Origin: Tillus elongatus | Lineage: Eukaryota > Arthropoda > Insecta > Coleoptera > Cleridae | Reading direction: 5' to 3' | Assembly: GCA_964006375.1 (NCBI GenBank) | Contig: OZ023262.1 | Span: 87,555,654-87,619,653, forward strand | Length of the DNA: 64,000 bases | In this document: positions 15,438-32,530 of the stretch, one piece after another | Numbering within the stretch: position 1 is the first letter of the stretch | Layout: every line of letters starts with the position of its first letter | Program-made: the position numbers and the translations under genes | Notes under the pieces: generated by a model | What the model was told of the DNA's origin: nothing | Database searches by the model: none | The model's input: the letters and a program-made list of their open reading frames with translations, nothing else

Positions 15438-16185
15438 TTTTGATAAAATTTTGCATGTACCTTCCTTTTGTAAATGTCTTGGATAAGTTCGTTAGTCAGC
15501 AAAATCGGACGAGGTTTTCCCGGAAAATTTTGAGTTTTCATTCGAAAAAAATTATATCTCCGGAATTAACAAAGTAAGAGCAAACAAATTTGGTACACGG
15601 GTTTACATCATTATAGGTAAGCTACCTACCACTACCTCTATAGACTAAAGGACAAGAAAGTTACAGGCATTTAAAGAAAAATAAATTTTGGTTTTCTTCA
15701 AAACGTCAAAGTCGCGATTTAAAACGTCAGAATTGGTAATATTTAGGCAATGAACCTGAAACTAATATGACCTATGGAAAGAAAATGCCCCAAGAAGAAT
15801 GTTTTACAAAGCCTGAACTCTTGGTTTCAATCGTTATTGTCCTTCATTTTACTAAAATATTCCCAGAAAATTCATTTCAAATAGACCCTTTCTCTGATGC
15901 TTTGTCAGTAGTGTTGGCTATAGAGTTTATGGTTTAATGGTATTTTCGTAAAAAATCATTAAAGCTCAATATATCCGTTATTATGCAATTTACAAAAAAA
16001 ATTGTATACATTAATTAAAGGGTGTCTTGACCTACATCTTAAAAATATTTCCACAATTACAGGTGGCCCATAAGTTGTTAGTGAATCAAATTTTCTTTTT
16101 TTTTTTAATCGAACACGCCTTATGTTATTGCATTGTTGCATTTTGCATCGAAATATAATAAATATATGTAAGAAAAGAAATTCGG
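15206..16185 (-). repeat. TAC element, minus orientation
   Basis: Outer palindrome TTTTTAGTGAATTTTCGTAG/AAAAAATTCACTAATGG (15206-15240), right arm inverted, (TA)n 15342-15434, then the long left block inverted through GGTGTCTTGACCTACATC and AGGTGGCCCATAAGTTG, ending where a MITE-A begins at 16186. Confidence 0.88.
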
Positions 16186-17250
<1,065 letters not shown>

Positions 17251-17424
17251 AGTTTTTTATTATTTGTTAGCTCTTATATAACTGTGTAATTAGTTGTACA
17301 AAAACAGGACTTCCCTTTAATCTACAATGCTACCTACCCAACGCATTAAAGGCTCTATGGCTTAGAACTCTATGATCTTTTTAAAGTCATGATACACGAG
17401 TAACTCACACTCTTCTGTTTTTAG

Positions 17425-18070
<646 letters not shown>

Positions 18071-20755
18071 ACTCAGCCTTTGGGCGAGGGTAGGGTCACC
18101 GATGACACGTATAGCAGCTTTCTTCTGAATTGAGTCCAGGATAGCGAGTATAGAAGCGGCAGCGGCACCCCAGATATAGGAGCAGTATTCGAGATTTTTA
18201 TTTGTGAAGTATATAACGAAGATTAGCTGGTGATAAGTATTTGCGAGCCTGGAAGAGGAAACCTAATTTCTTAGCAACCGCTTCTGCAATTGATGTGACA
18301 TGTTGGTGCCAATTAAAATTTATATCCACAGAAATGCCAACAAGTGAAAAGGAATCATTACTTTTAATAACTTGGTTGTTCATTGTGATGGGTCTAGGGC
18401 TGGTGTATCTCTTATGAGACAGAAAGCAAGACTGAGATTTGGTGGAGTTGAATTGTACAAGATTTCTACTTCCCCAGTCTTTTATTTTTTGGAGATCCAC
18501 AGAGACAGAACCCTCCATGAGTCTGCGATCCTCCTCTAATTGGGCTGAAGAGACAGGCTTAGAATATTGTGTATTTGACTGGAGGGTGATGTCGTCTGCG
18601 TAACTGTGAACTGGGTTGAATGTGCTAAAGAGGAGGTCATTGATGTGGAGAAGAAACAAAGTAGGGGCTAAAGCTGAACCTTGAGGGACTCCTGCATTAA
18701 TTGGATACAATTGAGAGGAATGGCCATCCACAACAACAGAAATGTCTGGAACGAAATTTGCTGTCCAGGTACAGAGTTTTGGTGGTAGGCCATAGGCCGG
18801 AAGTTTATTAAGCAGCGCTGCGTGCCAGACCTGGTCGAATGCTTTGGATATGTCTAGATCGACAATCGAATGGGTGACAAAAGAAATGAGGTCGGCAGTT
18901 GATCTGCGCTGACGGAGTCCATACTGCCTGTCGTGGATAAGACTGTGTTTTTCCAGAAATTTTAGTAATTACGTGTTTATATACTTTTCCATCACTTTAG
19001 AGATGACTGAAAGGACAGAAATAGGCTTGTAGTTGGGCCTGTAGTTGCTAGGAAGCGCTTTGGATAATTTCTTGGGGACGGGTTGTACTCAAGCAGTTTT
19101 CCAGTTACTAGGGAATATGCCTCTATTGTAAGATGTCTGAAACAGACGAGTCAGGACAGGAGCAAGTTCTGGTGCGCATTTTTTGAGAACAATTGCTGGT
19201 ATTAAGAGAAGAGAGCATCTTTCGTACCTTTTTAGTTTTTAAAATGATGTTCGTCATTTTATGCGCGACATTGGAGACGGTTGGTGGTTGAACGTTTGGA
19301 GTCGGGTTGAGAGTGGAATTGCCGGCGAAGAACGAGGCAAAAAGTCCAGCCTTGTGCAGGGCGGTAGAAACAATTTTATCCCCTGAAACAAGAGGTGGGC
19401 ACGTGCTCTTGCAAAAATTATTCCCAATAGATTTAGCAAGACTCCGGATGGGTTTGCTGCTGTTGGAGCTTGAGAGGACTTTGTTTTTGATGTGGTTTTG
19501 ATGGTTTTTTGCATCAGAAAGAATGCGGACATGGCGGTTTCTTGCGTCGTTAAATGCTTGACGGTTTTCTTGACTGGGATTGTGTAGAAGCGTTTTGTGA
19601 GCTTTGACCTTTTCAAGCCTGGCCTTGTCACAGGATTTAGAGAACCGGGGCTTTTGAGTGGCTAAAGAGGTTTTCTGTGTACGTCGAATAAATAATTACA
19701 TGCCAGCTTGGATAATTTCGGTGACGTTTTGTGAGGTATCAGAGAGGTCAGGATGATAGAAAAAGACGGACGCTCATGCAAATGTGGAAAAGTAATCCGG
19801 CATTTCGTCCCAGTTCGCGTAGTTGTAGTGCCAAACGATACGTGGGTGTGATGACTGTGTGACCTCGGGTTGCATTGTGCAGGAAGCAGTGACCATGCCG
19901 TGGTCTGAGAGACCAAGTGGGGCGGTCGCTGACGTTTTATAGCATTCAGGTTTTCTAGTAAGAAAGAGATCTAAGGGATTTGAGCTGAGTGTTGGGATGC
20001 GAGGAAAGTAAGTAGGTTGCTGAACCATATTGGTTAAAGAATTGCTGACTGCAAAGGCCACCGCTGCTCTCCCTTGTGGATCGGTTTTTGAAGATCCTAG
20101 CCATTCCTTATTATGGACATTGAAGTCACCGAGAATAGTGACCTGGGAGGAAGGATATTTAGAAATCAGATGGTCAGTTTTTCAGAAAGGTAGTCGAAGA
20201 GCTGGAAAAGTTGTTGTCGGAAGGTGACCGGTGAATGCAACAGAAGAATTTAGTTGCAGCCCTGAGAGAGAGAGTTTCATCCAAAGTATGTCTTTTCTTA
20301 CAGCTTCTAAATTGCGGAGTTTGGTGCAGGGTAGATTGCTACGGACGTATGCGCACACGTCTCCATGCAATCTAAAGGAAGTAAGGAGCTCACACCCCGG
20401 GAAATTAAGGCGATTATTGGGTGTTTTGGCACTGATTTGGAATTCGGTGAGGAAGAGGAGTTGGGGCCTATTAGCGTGGAGGAAATGGTGGACGGAGTTC
20501 AGGTTAGAATTTAGGCCACAAATATTCGAGAAGAATATGTTAAATCTTGATGCCAGCGCCCCCTGCACTCCTCTCTCCCGGGGATCAGAATGGTGGGGTA
20601 TTTTATCTCCGGAATCTTTTGTACAAGAGGAGCCATCATCATTTTTGTTTATAAGGAAAAGCGACTCATACACTAGAACCGGAAAGGTCCCTTGGCACTT
20701 TATCGGCCGCTTGATGTAAGGGGTGGTACCTCATTGGGCGTGAAAAAAATCCTTT
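18071..20755 (-). mobile_element. LINE 1: jockey/CR1-like non-LTR retrotransposon
   Basis: Contains endonuclease, spacer, reverse transcriptase and C-terminal sequence of one ORF2 in correct order on the minus strand over about 2.6 kb, close to the usual ORF2 length. No ORF1 belonging to it is visible upstream; instead another LINE abuts at about 20756. Higher GC than the surroundings, as common for LINE ORFs in AT-rich genomes. Confidence 0.9.
18090..20673 (-). pseudogene. LINE 1 ORF2: endonuclease plus reverse transcriptase, frameshifted
   Basis: N-terminal apurinic-like endonuclease (20673-20182): FNIFFSNICGLNSNLNSVHHF, LLFLTEFQ, GDVCAYVRSNL; its C-terminal part with SDHGMV at about 19900. 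Then spacer with NHIKNKVLSSSNSSKP (about 19490). Reverse transcriptase: QYGLRQRRSTADL, VDLDISKAFDQVWH (motif A, about 18850), GVPQGSALAP and YADDITL (motifs B and C, in the open stretch 18731-18198), then SYIWGAAAA and LDSIQKKAAIRVIGDPTLAQ near 18170-18090. Several frameshifts and a stop near 18972 break the frame, so it is inactive. The domain order is certain; the clade (jockey or CR1-like) is a judgement from motif wording. Confidence 0.9.
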
Positions 20756-21048
20756 ACTATCACTTAGAGGAAAAGACCACTACCACATGTCATAAAGATT
20801 ATTTCTATCAGATACAGTATCCATAAATTTGTTTATGTGTTTTTTATTTATTTGAATTTCCTCTATTTGTCTAATCACTGTTTTTATTTCTCTGAATTCT
20901 ATGATACTTTCTCGTGAATTTACAATTTTGTTTTTGAGGCTGTGCAAAATTTCATAGTAAAACTTAGCTTTCTTTTGACATCTATCGGCTCTTGTATTTG
21001 TTTAATTTTACAAATTTTTGTAACACCAGGTTTAGAAACTTCAAACCA

Positions 21049-21860
21049 TCAGCTTGGAAATATCTCTGTATATTTTTGATGCTTTTTTAAATGTTTTATT
21101 TCATTCTTCAATTCTTCGTTGACCGTTTTTTCATTAAAAGTTGTCGGCTTTTTTTTCCAGTATCCATAGCGACGTTGTAATCTGTTAACTTGAGACATTT
21201 TCCCTTGAAATAAGAGGGCATGATGGTCCAAGAAACTGGCAGGATAAATTTGGCAATTGTGTATTAATGAAATAAGTTCCTTGAAAATGTAAGCTCTATC
21301 AATTCTTGAGGCGCAATTTTCCCGCACATAAGTATATTCTACATAGTTTCCACTGATTAATTCCCAGATAACAAGTAGGTGCAACCTGTTAATAATATTT
21401 TAGAGCGGTTTGCATACATTAGAGTGTCTTGCTGTATTTTTCTGTTTTATCGTACATTAGAAGTCTCCCAGTAAAACAAAAGGCCTAGGAAAATCTGAAT
21501 AATCTGTCAATGTCCTCTCAAAGAAACCAATCCCTTTTCGGTACTTCTGCAATCCAGATCGTGTATATATCGGTATAATTGATGTTGTCAACCATTAGGG
21601 ATACAACCCTATCACATTCAATAAAATTGATGTTTTGGACATTAATACCTTTCCTATAAATGACTCCGGTCTTCTAGACCCTTCTTTGGAGTTAAAAAAT
21701 ATTCAAATCCCAGCCAAAGAATCATAAAACTTGTGCTAACTTCTTGCAATAAAGCAATATCTACAGAATTATTTTTGATAAACTCTCTCAACAAAGCAAA
21801 TTTAACTTGTGACTTACTGCAGTTAATATCAATGGACACAACTGTTTTTAGAATAGTCAT
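21049..21860 (-). pseudogene. LINE 2 ORF2 endonuclease domain, broken
   Basis: N-terminal part (21860-21654): INCSKSQVKFALLREFIKNN and DIALLQEV, the first Asn and Glu motifs of the endonuclease fold. C-terminal part (21384-21049): RENCASRIDRAYI and ASFLDHHALLF, corresponding to the R-IDR-I and (S)DH motifs, followed by RRYGYWKKKP. Between them (21654-21384) frames are broken but phrases such as CNRVVSLMV read in another frame. The catalytic Ser before DHH reads Leu (FLDHH). Non-functional. Confidence 0.8.
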
Positions 21861-22249
21861 TGATTTGACTTGACTTACTGCGTATCTCTATAGTTTTCTA
21901 GAGACTTATTCTTAGGGATATGCAGCTGCTGCTTCATTTCTTGTCTTCCTGCATCATTATTCCTATTTTCGAGACTTTTGTTTATATCTATTTTCAAGGG
22001 TGGAATTTTCATACTCTCTTCTTCACTTGATGTTTCAGTTCTCTTTTTCTTTCTTTTTTTTGGTCTCTGCTTTTTCTTTCCTGTTCAACTTCTCTGCCTC
22101 TTGGTTTCTATCTGAGATGTATATTATATCTTCATTATCACTAGTGTCCATTGCCTGCGTATCATTCTATTTTTATTTGTGTCAGTTTTGTTCAAGCTTT
22201 CATCGTCTGTTATTACTCTAGTGGGAAGTGGTGATAAAATCGGCAAGCT

Positions 22250-22885
22250 TATTATCTGGATAGTAGATTTACCACTGGGGCAGGTGGTTCTTCTGATAAT
22301 AGCAATTCTGCTGGCTGCTTTCCGCGGTCCTCTCGTAAATGACCAGGTTCCTCACATACCATACATGTTCTTATTTACCCTGGATATGTCACCAGACTAG
22401 TGCATCCACCAATTTTTAAATATGAAGGCACTCTTGTTCGCATGGCCATGATGATTGTATGAATCCCATTTTTACAATCATAAAATCTATCACTATCTTT
22501 CCACTTTTTGTTTGCGAATACTCTTGATGTTTCCAGACTCTGTGAACTCCTCTTTGATAAATCTATTTTCTAGTTCAATAGGAAAATCATAGACTCTGAC
22601 TATAATGTCGCCAGGGTATTCGGTAACATACACTTCGTAACTGCTGCCATCTTCATCCACAAAAACTAATCCACTTTCTCCCTTTCGTATCGCCTTTTCT
22701 ACCAACAAACTCGTTGTTACTTTTATATAGACTTTCCCTTGCACATGGTCTGTTTGTATACATTGCACCTGATCTACAACAAATTCAAATTTTTCTTTTA
22801 TAAACCTATGTATAGCTATATTCTGTGGTTTCTTCTTGGAAGTGCTAAAATCCAAAGCAATTGTATTTTCCCTTTTCATCTTCAT
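22250..22885 (-). pseudogene. LINE 2 ORF1, nucleic-acid-binding protein remnant
   Basis: An open stretch of 130 codons (22885-22493) begins MKMKRENTIALDF and includes QNIAIHRFIKEKFEF, VQGKVYIKVTT, VYVTEYPGDIIVRVYDFPIE; this is the ORF1 type found ahead of endonuclease-bearing LINEs. After frame breaks, about 22350 reads RTCMVCEEPGHLREDRG, a CCHC zinc knuckle in which the last Cys is Arg. This places it as ORF1 of LINE 2, 5' of the endonuclease. No homologue can be named. Confidence 0.72.
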
Positions 22886-23187
22886 TTTATTCCAGTCAAT
22901 GTAACTTGAATATACAAAACTGTATCCTGTGACTAAATATCACAAGATTACTATATAAGGAAAGCTGTGTGTGATATCATATCTCCGGCACATCTACTCT
23001 TCACAAGATATTACAAACAACTGTCATTTTTTGGGGTCTTATTTGTTTGCTATCTTAGTAGGCTATGGCAAAAGCGAATCTCAAAATAATCCATACCAGG
23101 ATGTGGAGCTTTTGGAGTACTTTCTTCAAAGAATTTTTTTTGTGAAAATCGGCCGACCCGTTATAAAATAATGAATTGTCGCCAACA

Positions 23188-23645
<458 letters not shown>

Positions 23646-24180
23646 GTTTTTAATTCTGATCTACCATAACACCAAAATACTTGAGACTATCTACACTCTT
23701 GAGGGTACAGTATGTCCAGAAATAACTACTCGTATATCTGGAATTGTTTTAAGTCCAGCCGATGTTGGTGAGAACTCAATATACTTTGTTTTATTGACGT
23801 TCAGATGCAAACTATCATAGTTCAGCCTAAGGTTGAGCTCACTAATCAACAACGCTGCTGTGCGGATTGTCTCCGGCCAGTTGTTCTTACAACAGAGTAG
23901 AACTGTATTGTTTGAGTATGAAATCAAGGATACATCATCGTTGCCAAAAGACGTCAGAGCATCATTAGTGTATATCAAGAACAAAATTGAACCAAAATTG
24001 TTCCTTGTGTGACTAATCTTTTTATTGCCAATGGTTCGCTGGTATGGTTATCTAATTTCACTACCTGTTGCCTATTTTTCAAGTAGTTCTAAAACAAACC
24101 CAACGCAACTTTTTTAAAACACCAATATTTTCCAACTTACTCAAAAGGGTTTAATGAAAGAGTGTATGAAAAGCTTTCTG
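23646..24180 (-). pseudogene. LINE 3: reverse transcriptase fragment
   Basis: Minus strand reads NYLKNRQQVVKLDNHTSEP near 24090, VTQGTILVQFLFLIYTNDAL near 23970, SYSNNTVLLCCKNNWPETI (motif C with Asp-Asp changed to Asn-Asn) and LHLNVNKTKYIEF to 23691. These are motifs B to D of a CR1/jockey-type reverse transcriptase. The catalytic YADD is read as YSNN, so the fragment is dead even apart from its truncation. Unrelated in sequence to LINE 1. Confidence 0.85.
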
Positions 24181-24181
24181 A

Positions 24182-24182
<1 letters not shown>

Positions 24183-24249
<67 letters not shown>
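24183..24249. repeat. (TA)n microsatellite
   Basis: TA array directly between the LINE 3 fragment and the candidate LTR at 24254. Confidence 0.95.
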
Positions 24250-24251
<2 letters not shown>

Positions 24252-24310
24252 TTTGTAACGTTCAAAACGTTACATTTATTTATTTTGTTTTCTGCTTATC
24301 CCCATTTTAC

Positions 24311-24481
24311 ATTCAATGATATAACCCTTTTGAGAATTATGACGTATCACTCTCCTTCTCTGTCTAATCACATAGAGTTCCAAGCTCTATGACTGTTCAA
24401 TGATATATCCCTTTTGAGAATTATGACGTAGCACTCTCCATCTCTGCCTAATCATATAGAGTTCCAAGCTCTATGACTGTT
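24311..24481. repeat. 84-bp tandem duplication
   Basis: Two copies, with few differences, of a unit containing CCCTTTTGAGAATTATGACG and GAGTTCCAAGCTCTATGACT. Confidence 0.9.
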
Positions 24482-24930
24482 GGTTAACCTGTAGCCTGCT
24501 GAACTTATTAAGTGTTGACAGCATTGTTCTCTTATCACAACCTATAAATTGAAGCTCTGTCGGTCAATTCATTCTTTTCTAATTAAACTTGTTCAGCGAA
24601 CAATTAATTATGGCACACTAGAGAGCTACGAAGTCTTACTCATCGGTAATTACCTTTGATATAAGTTATTTTCTCCTTGTTAAATTTTATTGTTATAATG
24701 ATTGCATGGCTAAAACATAAGTTTAGTTCTTTTGCATGTGACGTTGCTTTAATTAGATTTCAAGTACTATTTTATGCATAAAGCATTTAATTAGTTAGTT
24801 TTTGTAAAGACACTGTCACATTGCTAATCCACATGTTTGAATCAGGTCTGAGGGCGGCAGTAAGAAGCCACACAATGATCTAACAAGTTATCTGAAGAAG
24901 CAGTAACAAAACATCTGAAGAAGCAGTAAC

Positions 24931-24990
24931 ATACTAAAGGCAGAAGTAACATACTAAAGGCAGAAGTAACATACTAAAGGCAGCATGAAC
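24931..24990. repeat. 20-bp tandem repeat
   Basis: Three adjacent units of ATACTAAAGGCAGAAGTAAC, with related CATCTGAAGAAGCAGTAAC units just upstream. Confidence 0.85.
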
Positions 24991-25337
24991 ATCTAAGGAA
25001 GCAGTGACAAGTCATCTGAACTAGGCAATAAACACTTAAGGCCCCACCTGTAATAACCGTAACAGAGGCAGGCACTCTAATGCCCACCGTTACAACATAT
25101 TATCCACGAAGAGGGCAAGACCGAGATTCCACCTTAACAATGATGTATATGGTGCACATCGAAACCACGAGACAACAGCATATACATCGGAATTCAAGCT
25201 AAGCGTCACTAAAATGCGAAAACTAACCATTGCTTGATTTTTCTTCATATAACGTTTATATAAAATGCCTCACATTTTCGTAGCTCTGTTAGTTTAAATT
25301 CACTTTGCCTTTGGATTGTGTAAAAATTTCAATATTC

Positions 25338-26574
<1,237 letters not shown>

Positions 26575-26888
26575 CTGGATGCAGAAAGTGCGTTATGGTA
26601 GCGAATTTTGATCAAATGCTTCATATTTGAATAGCCCAATTTGCTATTAACCTATAAGGTTGACCAAGAAACGAGTTTTTCCGGGAACACTTTAAGTTTA
26701 CTGTTGGAAATTTTTGTACATTTTCACACAATAAAGTTATTTTTATGAAACATGGCACATTGTTTTTATTATATATGTTATACTGGTAACCAAAATTGAT
26801 GGCTGCTTTCTTAAAAAGAAAACACACATATTTGCAATAAAAACATTTTTACGAAAATTCACTACCATAACGCACTTGCTGCGTCCAG
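26575..26888 (-). repeat. MITE-A copy, near intact
   Basis: 314 bp with ends GGATGCAGAAAGTGCGTTAT and CATAACGCACTTGCTGCGTC. It is in reverse orientation relative to the copy at 61235-61530, to which it is similar over the whole length. Confidence 0.9.
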
Positions 26889-27157
26889 AGATTTTTTTTT
26901 ATTGACTAAAACAAGCACTTGTAAAGCCACGGGAAAAGTTTACGGCTGTGTTAAATATGGAACGATTTCACTAAGTTAGGGCAAGAACAAACAACCAGAT
27001 ATGCTATTCAAATTGAATTAAGTCTGAAAAGTTTTTATATCATCTTTATGAAATTGTTTTTTATACAAAAACTTGCTAAAAAATTCATCGGAATAACAAC
27101 AATCTGATCACATAACGGTAAAATAAAATAAGACTAAAAAAAATTGTTTGAAAAAGT

Positions 27158-27237
27158 CACTAACTGGGATTAAAACTCGTCATAGAGGATTCGATTATCT
27201 GTTGTAGACGCCTTAGCCCACTCGACCACATCCGACA
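27158..27237 (-). ncRNA. tRNA-like sequence, pseudogene or SINE head
   Basis: On the minus strand GATGTGGTCGAGTGGGCTAA resembles the 5' half and A box of a Ser/Leu-type tRNA, and about 50 nt on, GAGTTTTAATCCCAG resembles a damaged B box. The acceptor arm does not pair and no clear body or target duplication follows. Not a functional tRNA. Confidence 0.5.
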
Positions 27238-27499
27238 TGACAGATGTATGTACTAGCAGGTATATCAGGTACTAGGTTAATTCTTTAACGGCTTTACTAC
27301 TTATACCAAACAATTTTTATTTACAATGGATTTTTTGCTCATATTTTAGCGAAAAAGAAAATAACGACTTAGACACAGATCTAGGAAGTTGACATTCATT
27401 TCGTGTCGTATTTTTCAGTCACAGTGACACTTCTACCATAATTATCATTTTTGACGTTTTAACTTTCTTCTAATCAGATTTAATTAACAACAAATTCAT

Positions 27500-31077
<3,578 letters not shown>

Positions 31078-31079
31078 AT

Positions 31080-31099
31080 TGTCGCCTAAACGTGGGAGC
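31080..31099 (+). promoter_or_regulatory. Putative tRNA primer-binding site
   Basis: TGTCGCCTAAACGTGGGAGC, two bases after the LTR end. It resembles the complement of the 3' end of tRNA-Lys(CUU), whose canonical site reads TGGCGCCCAACGTGGGGC, with several mismatches. Position is right; identity is inferred. Confidence 0.55.
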
Positions 31100-31170
31100 T
31101 TTCGAGGTTCGCGGGTAAAATAATCAATAAGGCAGGGTAATCAAAAATAAAAAAAAAAAAAGGAAGAAAA

Positions 31171-32361
31171 ATGCCAAATAAGAAAATCACTACTAGGAGC
31201 AAAGCCACATCAAGAGACAGACACGATCGTGGAGAAGAAGGAGGACCGGAACACGAAGAAGAAAATGGAGAAATGGAGGTACATGAGGAAATGCTACAGG
31301 AAAATGTGGAAATGAATGACGAGAGAGTGCCTGAAGTAGAAATGAGAGAGGATCCGGATGAAAGAGTGAAAGTAATGTCACAAGAGAGCATAAAAGTGGA
31401 TGAAATGGAGAATGTTAGAAGCAAAGAAGGTGAAAAACAGAAGGAAACCGGTCCAAGCATCGAAATGGTAATACAATGTTTAATGGATATGAAGGAAAGT
31501 ATGAAAGGGGATATGAATGGAATAAATGAGAATATGAATGACAGATTCGAAAGACAAGAGGATAATATAAACAAGATAAAAGAAAGTATGACTGTAAAAT
31601 TTGTTGAACAAGAGCAGAATATGAGGCAGATGATTGAGAGATTGGATAATATAGATAGAAATATCACAGAGAAAGTTGAAAAAAGTGTACAAGAAGTGAA
31701 AAAAGATGTAGAAATGGAGATGGAAGAGATAAGCGAGGCAGTACGAAAGTTTGAAAGTAAAGTAGAGACAAAGATGGATGTAGTACACAAGATAATAATA
31801 GAGAAAATCAAAGCAAATGATGATGAACCGATGGATAAAATCATAGAGAGAGTGAATGAAAGAAATCAGCGAATGAGAGGGCCTAGAAAGATGCGCAAAC
31901 ATAAAAGAAACAGATATGAAACCAAAATGGAAGAGAGATTGAGAGAAACGAATGGAAATTTGGAGAATCTAAGAGAAGAGCCAGATGTAAAGCTGACGTT
32001 GGGAAATAAAAGTCTGAGAGAAGAAGTAGAATGTTTTGGGCCAAAATGGACAAGAGCAATGGGGAATAGAAGAAACAAAAAGAAACAAGAATGCCTAGAA
32101 GAAATCAGGAATAAGGGTGACAAATTTAAACGGAAACGTATAGGAAATAAGAGGTATAGACGTGAAAACAAGGCTGGCAACGATGGCACGAATAGGTATA
32201 AATGCCAGAGAAACGGGGATACCTACAAAGACGATTCTAGCATGGAATACGATGCAAGACAGGCAGAAGAGTCTGATAACAATCATGAGCAGTGGAGAAG
32301 ACCACATAACGGATATAGAGACTACGCAGCAACAAAATATGAAACGACTACGAAGGATTAA
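31171..32361 (+). CDS. Gag-like coiled-coil protein of LTR element
   Basis: A 396-residue open frame beginning MPNKKITTRSKAT about 90 bp after the 5' LTR, the usual place of gag. It is acidic to about residue 95 (many Glu/Asp/Met), then has heptad-like repeats (IEMVIQCLMDMKESMKGDM, INENMNDRFERQEDNINKI, and on to about residue 215) predicting a long coiled coil, then a basic C-terminal third (KMRKHKRNR, RRNKKKQ, KFKRKRIGNKRYRR). No CCHC zinc knuckle and no major-homology-like capsid region was seen. It probably makes only the N-terminal oligomerisation part of a Gag plus a basic RNA-binding tail. The intact frame in a young element suggests it is still translated. Antisense frames over it are by-products of its composition. 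Confidence 0.75.
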   Translation: MPNKKITTRSKATSRDRHDRGEEGGPEHEEENGEMEVHEEMLQENVEMNDERVPEVEMREDPDERVKVMSQESIKVDEMENVRSKEGEKQKETGPSIEMVIQCLMDMKESMKGDMNGINENMNDRFERQEDNINKIKESMTVKFVEQEQNMRQMIERLDNIDRNITEKVEKSVQEVKKDVEMEMEEISEAVRKFESKVETKMDVVHKIIIEKIKANDDEPMDKIIERVNERNQRMRGPRKMRKHKRNRYETKMEERLRETNGNLENLREEPDVKLTLGNKSLREEVECFGPKWTRAMGNRRNKKKQECLEEIRNKGDKFKRKRIGNKRYRRENKAGNDGTNRYKCQRNGDTYKDDSSMEYDARQAEESDNNHEQWRRPHNGYRDYAATKYETTTKD

Positions 32362-32373
32362 TGAACTAGAATG

Positions 32374-32530
32374 AAATTAATGACCTGGGAAGTCTTTAAA
32401 CTCACCAAAACTTTTTTTTGAAATAAAATAACAATTCAAAATTCAAAATTAATGACCTGGGATGTCTTTAAACTCACCAACATTTTTTGGAATAACATAA
32501 CAATCAAAATTCAAAATTGCAGACCTGGAT
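32374..32530 (+). repeat. 78-bp tandem duplication after the Gag-like ORF
   Basis: Two near-identical units (TTAATGACCTGGGAAGTCTT / TTAATGACCTGGGATGTCTT, each followed by TAAACTCACCAA and CAAAATTCAAAATT), and the start of a third (GCAGACCTGG). Confidence 0.85.

Larger units (their letters stand above)
20756..22960 (-). mobile_element. LINE 2: 3'-truncated non-LTR retrotransposon
   Basis: ORF1 (22885-22250), then the endonuclease domain of ORF2 (21860-21049), both minus strand. No reverse transcriptase follows: at about 20756 the sequence changes to the 5' end of LINE 1. The LINE 2 remainder does not reappear beyond LINE 1 (below 18070), so simple nesting is not supported and a deletion or junction is more likely. 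Confidence 0.8.
24254..25094 (+). mobile_element. Candidate solo LTR
   Basis: Begins TGTAACG and ends CGTTACA, a common LTR terminal pair; 841 bp; TATAAATTG near 24543 could be a TATA box. The first 21 bases are themselves a hairpin (TGTAACGTT CAA AACGTTACA). No coding sequence. Against the call: flanks (ATCGTT and ACATAT) do not form a target duplication, and no second copy is present. Confidence 0.4.

Noticed and set aside
20231..20719. 162-codon plus-strand frame
   Set aside because: Antisense to the LINE 1 endonuclease domain, whose motifs are clear on the minus strand.
31086..31844. 252-codon minus-strand frame rich in Ser/Phe/Ile opposite the Gag-like ORF
   Set aside because: A composition shadow of the purine-rich sense ORF; its content is low-complexity and the sense frame is longer and starts at the right place for gag.
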